In this document: in pieces, positions 20,133 to 22,060 of the stretch
Layout of the letters: every line of letters begins with the position of its first letter
Numbering within the stretch: the stretch's first letter is position 1
Origin: JAKAXG01 sp035702985
GTDB lineage: Bacteria > Actinomycetota > Acidimicrobiia > Acidimicrobiales > Palsa-688
Length of the DNA: 22,060 nt
Reading direction: 5' to 3'
NCBI GenBank assembly: GCA_035702985.1
Contig: DASSZD010000086.1
Coordinates: 1-22,060, forward strand
Position numbers and translations under genes: made by a program
The notes under the pieces: model-generated
What the model saw: only the letters and a program-made list of their open reading frames with translations
Told to the model about the DNA's origin: nothing
Databases searched by the model: none

Positions 20133-21716
20133 ATGCGCATCGCAGCGTTCGACCTGGGCAGCAACTCGTTCCACCTGCTGGTCGCCGACGCCCACCGTGA
20201 CGGCACCTTCGAACCGAGGATGACCGACAAGGAGATGCTGCGGCTGGGCAGCGCGGTGGCCGCCACCGGCGAGATCGGCGACAAGCTGTCGGAGAGGTCG
20301 GTCGAGGTGATCCGCCGGTTCCGGGCCATGTCGGAGTCCCAGGACTCGGACGAGATCGTGGCGTGCGCCACCGCCGCCTTCCGGGAGGCCGCCGACTCGC
20401 TGGCCGTGGTCGACCGCATCGAGGCCGAGACCGGGGTGAAGGTCCGGGTGATAAGCGGCCGCGAGGAGGCCCGGCTGATATTCGACGCGGTGCGCACCAG
20501 CGTGGTCATCGACCCCGGGCCGGCCCTGGCTCTGGACCTGGGGGGAGGCAGCCTCGAGGTGATGGTGGGCGACGGTCGGGGCCTGGACTTCGCCGCCAGC
20601 CTGAAGCTCGGGGTGGCCCGCCTCACCGCCGAGCTGGTCCGCTCCGACCCGCCCAGCGGGTCCGACGCCCGCCGGGTGGCCCGGGCGGTCACCGCCGGCT
20701 TCGAACGGATCATCCCCGAGATCCGGGCCCGGAACCCCGGGCTGGCCGTCGGCAGCAGCGGCACCCTGACCACCCTGATCAGGCTGGCGGCCGGCCGGCG
20801 GGGCGGGGCGCTCCCGGCCCAGGTCAACCAACTGGCGGTGTCGCGCAAGGAGCTCGAAGCCCTCACCGACCAGCTGATGTCCATGACCTCGGCCGAACGG
20901 AGCGACCTGCCGGGGGTGGACTCCAGGCGGGCGGACCTGCTTCCCGCCGGGGCGGTGCTGCTGCTGACCGTGCTGGACATAACCGGGCAGGACGGCCTGG
21001 TCGGATGCGAATGGGCCCTGCGGGAGGGCATGGTGCTCGACGCCATCGGACGCCACGCCAGCTCGGACTGGGACCCGGACCCCCGGGCCATCCGGCGGGA
21101 CTCGGTGCTGGGCCTGTGCCGGCGCTGCGGCTGGAACGAGCAGCACAGCTCGAAGGTGGCCCGGCTGGCCACCGAGCTGTTCGACGGTACGGCCGCCCTC
21201 CACGACCTGAGCGCCACCGACCGGGAGCTGCTGGAGCTGGGCGCCCTGCTGCACGACATAGGCGAGCACGTGAGCGCCGACTCCCACGAGCGCCACACCG
21301 CCTACCTGATCGAGAACGGGCGGCTACGGGGCTTCTCGCCCGCCGAGATCGACGTCCTGGCCTGCCTGGGCCGGTTCCACAAGCGGGGCAACCCCAAGGG
21401 GTCCTTCCCGGCCTGGGCCCGCATGAAGGCCGCCGAGCAGAAGCGGGTGGCCCAGCTGATCGCCCTGCTGCAGGTGGCCGACGGGCTGGACCGCAGCCAC
21501 GGCGGGCCGGTGCGCGACGTGAAGGTCTACGCCAACAGCACCACGGTGGAGGTGGTGGTGGAGGCCGATGACGACATCGACCTGGAGCTGTGGGGTCTGC
21601 GCCGCAAGCGGGACCTGTTCGAGCGGGTGTTCGGCTGCCGGCTGGATGTGGTCGACGCCCAGATGTCGCTCACCCTGGACGACGACCGGGTCACCCGGGT
21701 CGGCGGCCGCCGCTGA
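20133..21716 (+). CDS. ppx: Ppx/GppA family exopolyphosphatase with C-terminal HD domain
   Basis: 527 residues. The N-terminal ASKHA ATPase-like fold begins AAFDLGSNSFHLLVA at about 4-18. CATAAFREA and the second phosphate loop LDLGGGSLEVMVG follow. The C-terminal third is an HD domain with LLHDIGEH (His374, Asp375) and HERH at 385-388. The family removes phosphate from inorganic polyphosphate or converts pppGpp to ppGpp; sequence alone does not separate the two. ATG 20133 begins the family's normal N-terminus and lies 8 bases after TACGGT; an in-frame upstream start at 20112 would add seven untypical residues. It follows the triad directly, but the separate promoter makes co-function only possible. 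Confidence 0.93.
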   Translation: MRIAAFDLGSNSFHLLVADAHRDGTFEPRMTDKEMLRLGSAVAATGEIGDKLSERSVEVIRRFRAMSESQDSDEIVACATAAFREAADSLAVVDRIEAETGVKVRVISGREEARLIFDAVRTSVVIDPGPALALDLGGGSLEVMVGDGRGLDFAASLKLGVARLTAELVRSDPPSGSDARRVARAVTAGFERIIPEIRARNPGLAVGSSGTLTTLIRLAAGRRGGALPAQVNQLAVSRKELEALTDQLMSMTSAERSDLPGVDSRRADLLPAGAVLLLTVLDITGQDGLVGCEWALREGMVLDAIGRHASSDWDPDPRAIRRDSVLGLCRRCGWNEQHSSKVARLATELFDGTAALHDLSATDRELLELGALLHDIGEHVSADSHERHTAYLIENGRLRGFSPAEIDVLACLGRFHKRGNPKGSFPAWARMKAAEQKRVAQLIALLQVADGLDRSHGGPVRDVKVYANSTTVEVVVEADDDIDLELWGLRRKRDLFERVFGCRLDVVDAQMSLTLDDDRVTRVGGRR

Positions 21717-21720
21717 GGGA

Positions 21721-21748
21721 GGGCCGGTCGGCGGGATCGGCCCGGCCC
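21721..21748. terminator. GC hairpin between convergent ppx and acyl-CoA dehydrogenase genes
   Basis: GGGCCGG at 21721-21727 pairs with CCGGCCC at 21742-21748 around a 14-base loop, in the 37-base gap between two gene ends. No T-run; candidate bidirectional terminator. Confidence 0.35.
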
Positions 21749-21753
21749 CCGGT

Positions 21754-22060
21754 TCAGCTGCGCGGCACCTGCGACCAGGGCACGCCCTTGTCCACCCGGA
21801 CGTCGCCGGGCAGGCCCAGCACCCGCTCCCCGAGGATGTTGCGCATGACCTCCGACGTCCCACCCTCGATCGAGTTGGCCCGGGAACGCAGGAACATGCG
21901 GACCGCGGAGCCGCCCTCGCCGGCCCCGTCCGGCCGGCGCATCTCGTAGCTGTCGTAGAGCATGCCCTCGGCCCCCATCAGGTCCACGCAGAACTCGTAT
22001 ATCCGCTTGTTGATCTCGGCGTAGGCCAGCTTGCCGGTGGAGCCCTCGGGGCCGGGGGTG
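21754..22060 (-). CDS. Acyl-CoA dehydrogenase, C-terminal fragment (5' end outside window)
   Basis: The minus-strand frame is open from the window edge to the TGA at 21754-21756 and gives about 101 residues. It shows the end of the FAD-dependent acyl-CoA dehydrogenase fold: GSTGKLAYAEINKRIYEF, CVDLMGAEGMLYD, then FLRSRANSIEGGTSEVMRN and the closing ILGERVLGLPGDVRVDKG. GGTSEVMRNILGERVLGLP is the flavin-contacting C-terminal signature of these enzymes, especially the larger actinobacterial FadE types. The family oxidises acyl-CoA to enoyl-CoA. Chain-length or branching preference cannot be told, and the catalytic base lies outside the visible part. Convergent with ppx. Confidence 0.9.
   Translation of the reverse strand, partial: TPGPEGSTGKLAYAEINKRIYEFCVDLMGAEGMLYDSYEMRRPDGAGEGGSAVRMFLRSRANSIEGGTSEVMRNILGERVLGLPGDVRVDKGVPWSQVPRS

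Overview
The window is about 22 kb of very GC-rich DNA, densely packed with genes and rich in GTG starts and 4-base stop/start overlaps. The gene content (a CysD / CysN-CysC fusion / CysQ set, an IcmF-type acyl-CoA mutase, methylcrotonyl-CoA carboxylase with HMG-CoA lyase, acyl-CoA dehydrogenase and FadD-type ligase) fits a free-living actinobacterium. An uncultured or acidimicrobial-type lineage is possible, but the genus cannot be read from the sequence. No rRNA, tRNA, CRISPR array, phage gene or transposase gene was seen.

Layout. 1-672: 3' end of an IcmF-like cobalamin-dependent acyl-CoA mutase. 711-4255: sulfate activation operon cysD, cysNC, cysQ. 4268-5169: divergent acylphosphatase (-) and GNAT acetyltransferase (+). 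5174-6483: two-gene minus-strand operon, mug (mismatch uracil glycosylase) and a two-domain rhodanese. 6595-8250: secreted S53 (sedolisin) peptidase. 8385-9611: class C beta-lactamase-like serine hydrolase. 9612-10007: the only sizeable non-coding stretch, holding a duplicated array of a TGTCACCAGTT motif with element-like ends. 10008-14580 (-): leucine catabolism operon mccB, mccA, mvaB. 14640-16190 (+): acyl-CoA synthetase, divergent from it. 16255-20104 (+): a VIT1/CCC1-family metal transporter gene overlapping a protein kinase gene, followed by a TerY-like von Willebrand A protein and a PP2C phosphatase. 20133-21716: Ppx/GppA phosphatase with a C-terminal HD domain. 21754-22060 (-): 3' end of an acyl-CoA dehydrogenase.

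The most interesting part is 16255-20104. Kinase, vWA and PP2C in a row match the 'TerY-P triad' described by comparative genomics for Ter-type stress systems. Here no ter genes are visible; instead the triad follows, with a GTGA overlap, a predicted Fe/Mn transporter gene. This suggests a phospho-signalling module tied to metal handling. The kinase carries an acidic 4-residue repeat and ends in a membrane segment, so it is probably tail-anchored.

Two non-coding patterns also stand out. First, six genes that begin transcription units (cysD, acylphosphatase, GNAT, mccB, VIT, ppx) have a TAnnnT hexamer exactly 8 bases before the ATG/GTG, which suggests leaderless or near-leaderless mRNAs. Genes with a clear Shine-Dalgarno sequence do not follow this rule. 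Second, the 9681-9953 array has six copies of one 12-base motif, with a 19-base repeat spacing kept in both halves, and looks like a small non-autonomous mobile element or a protein-binding array.
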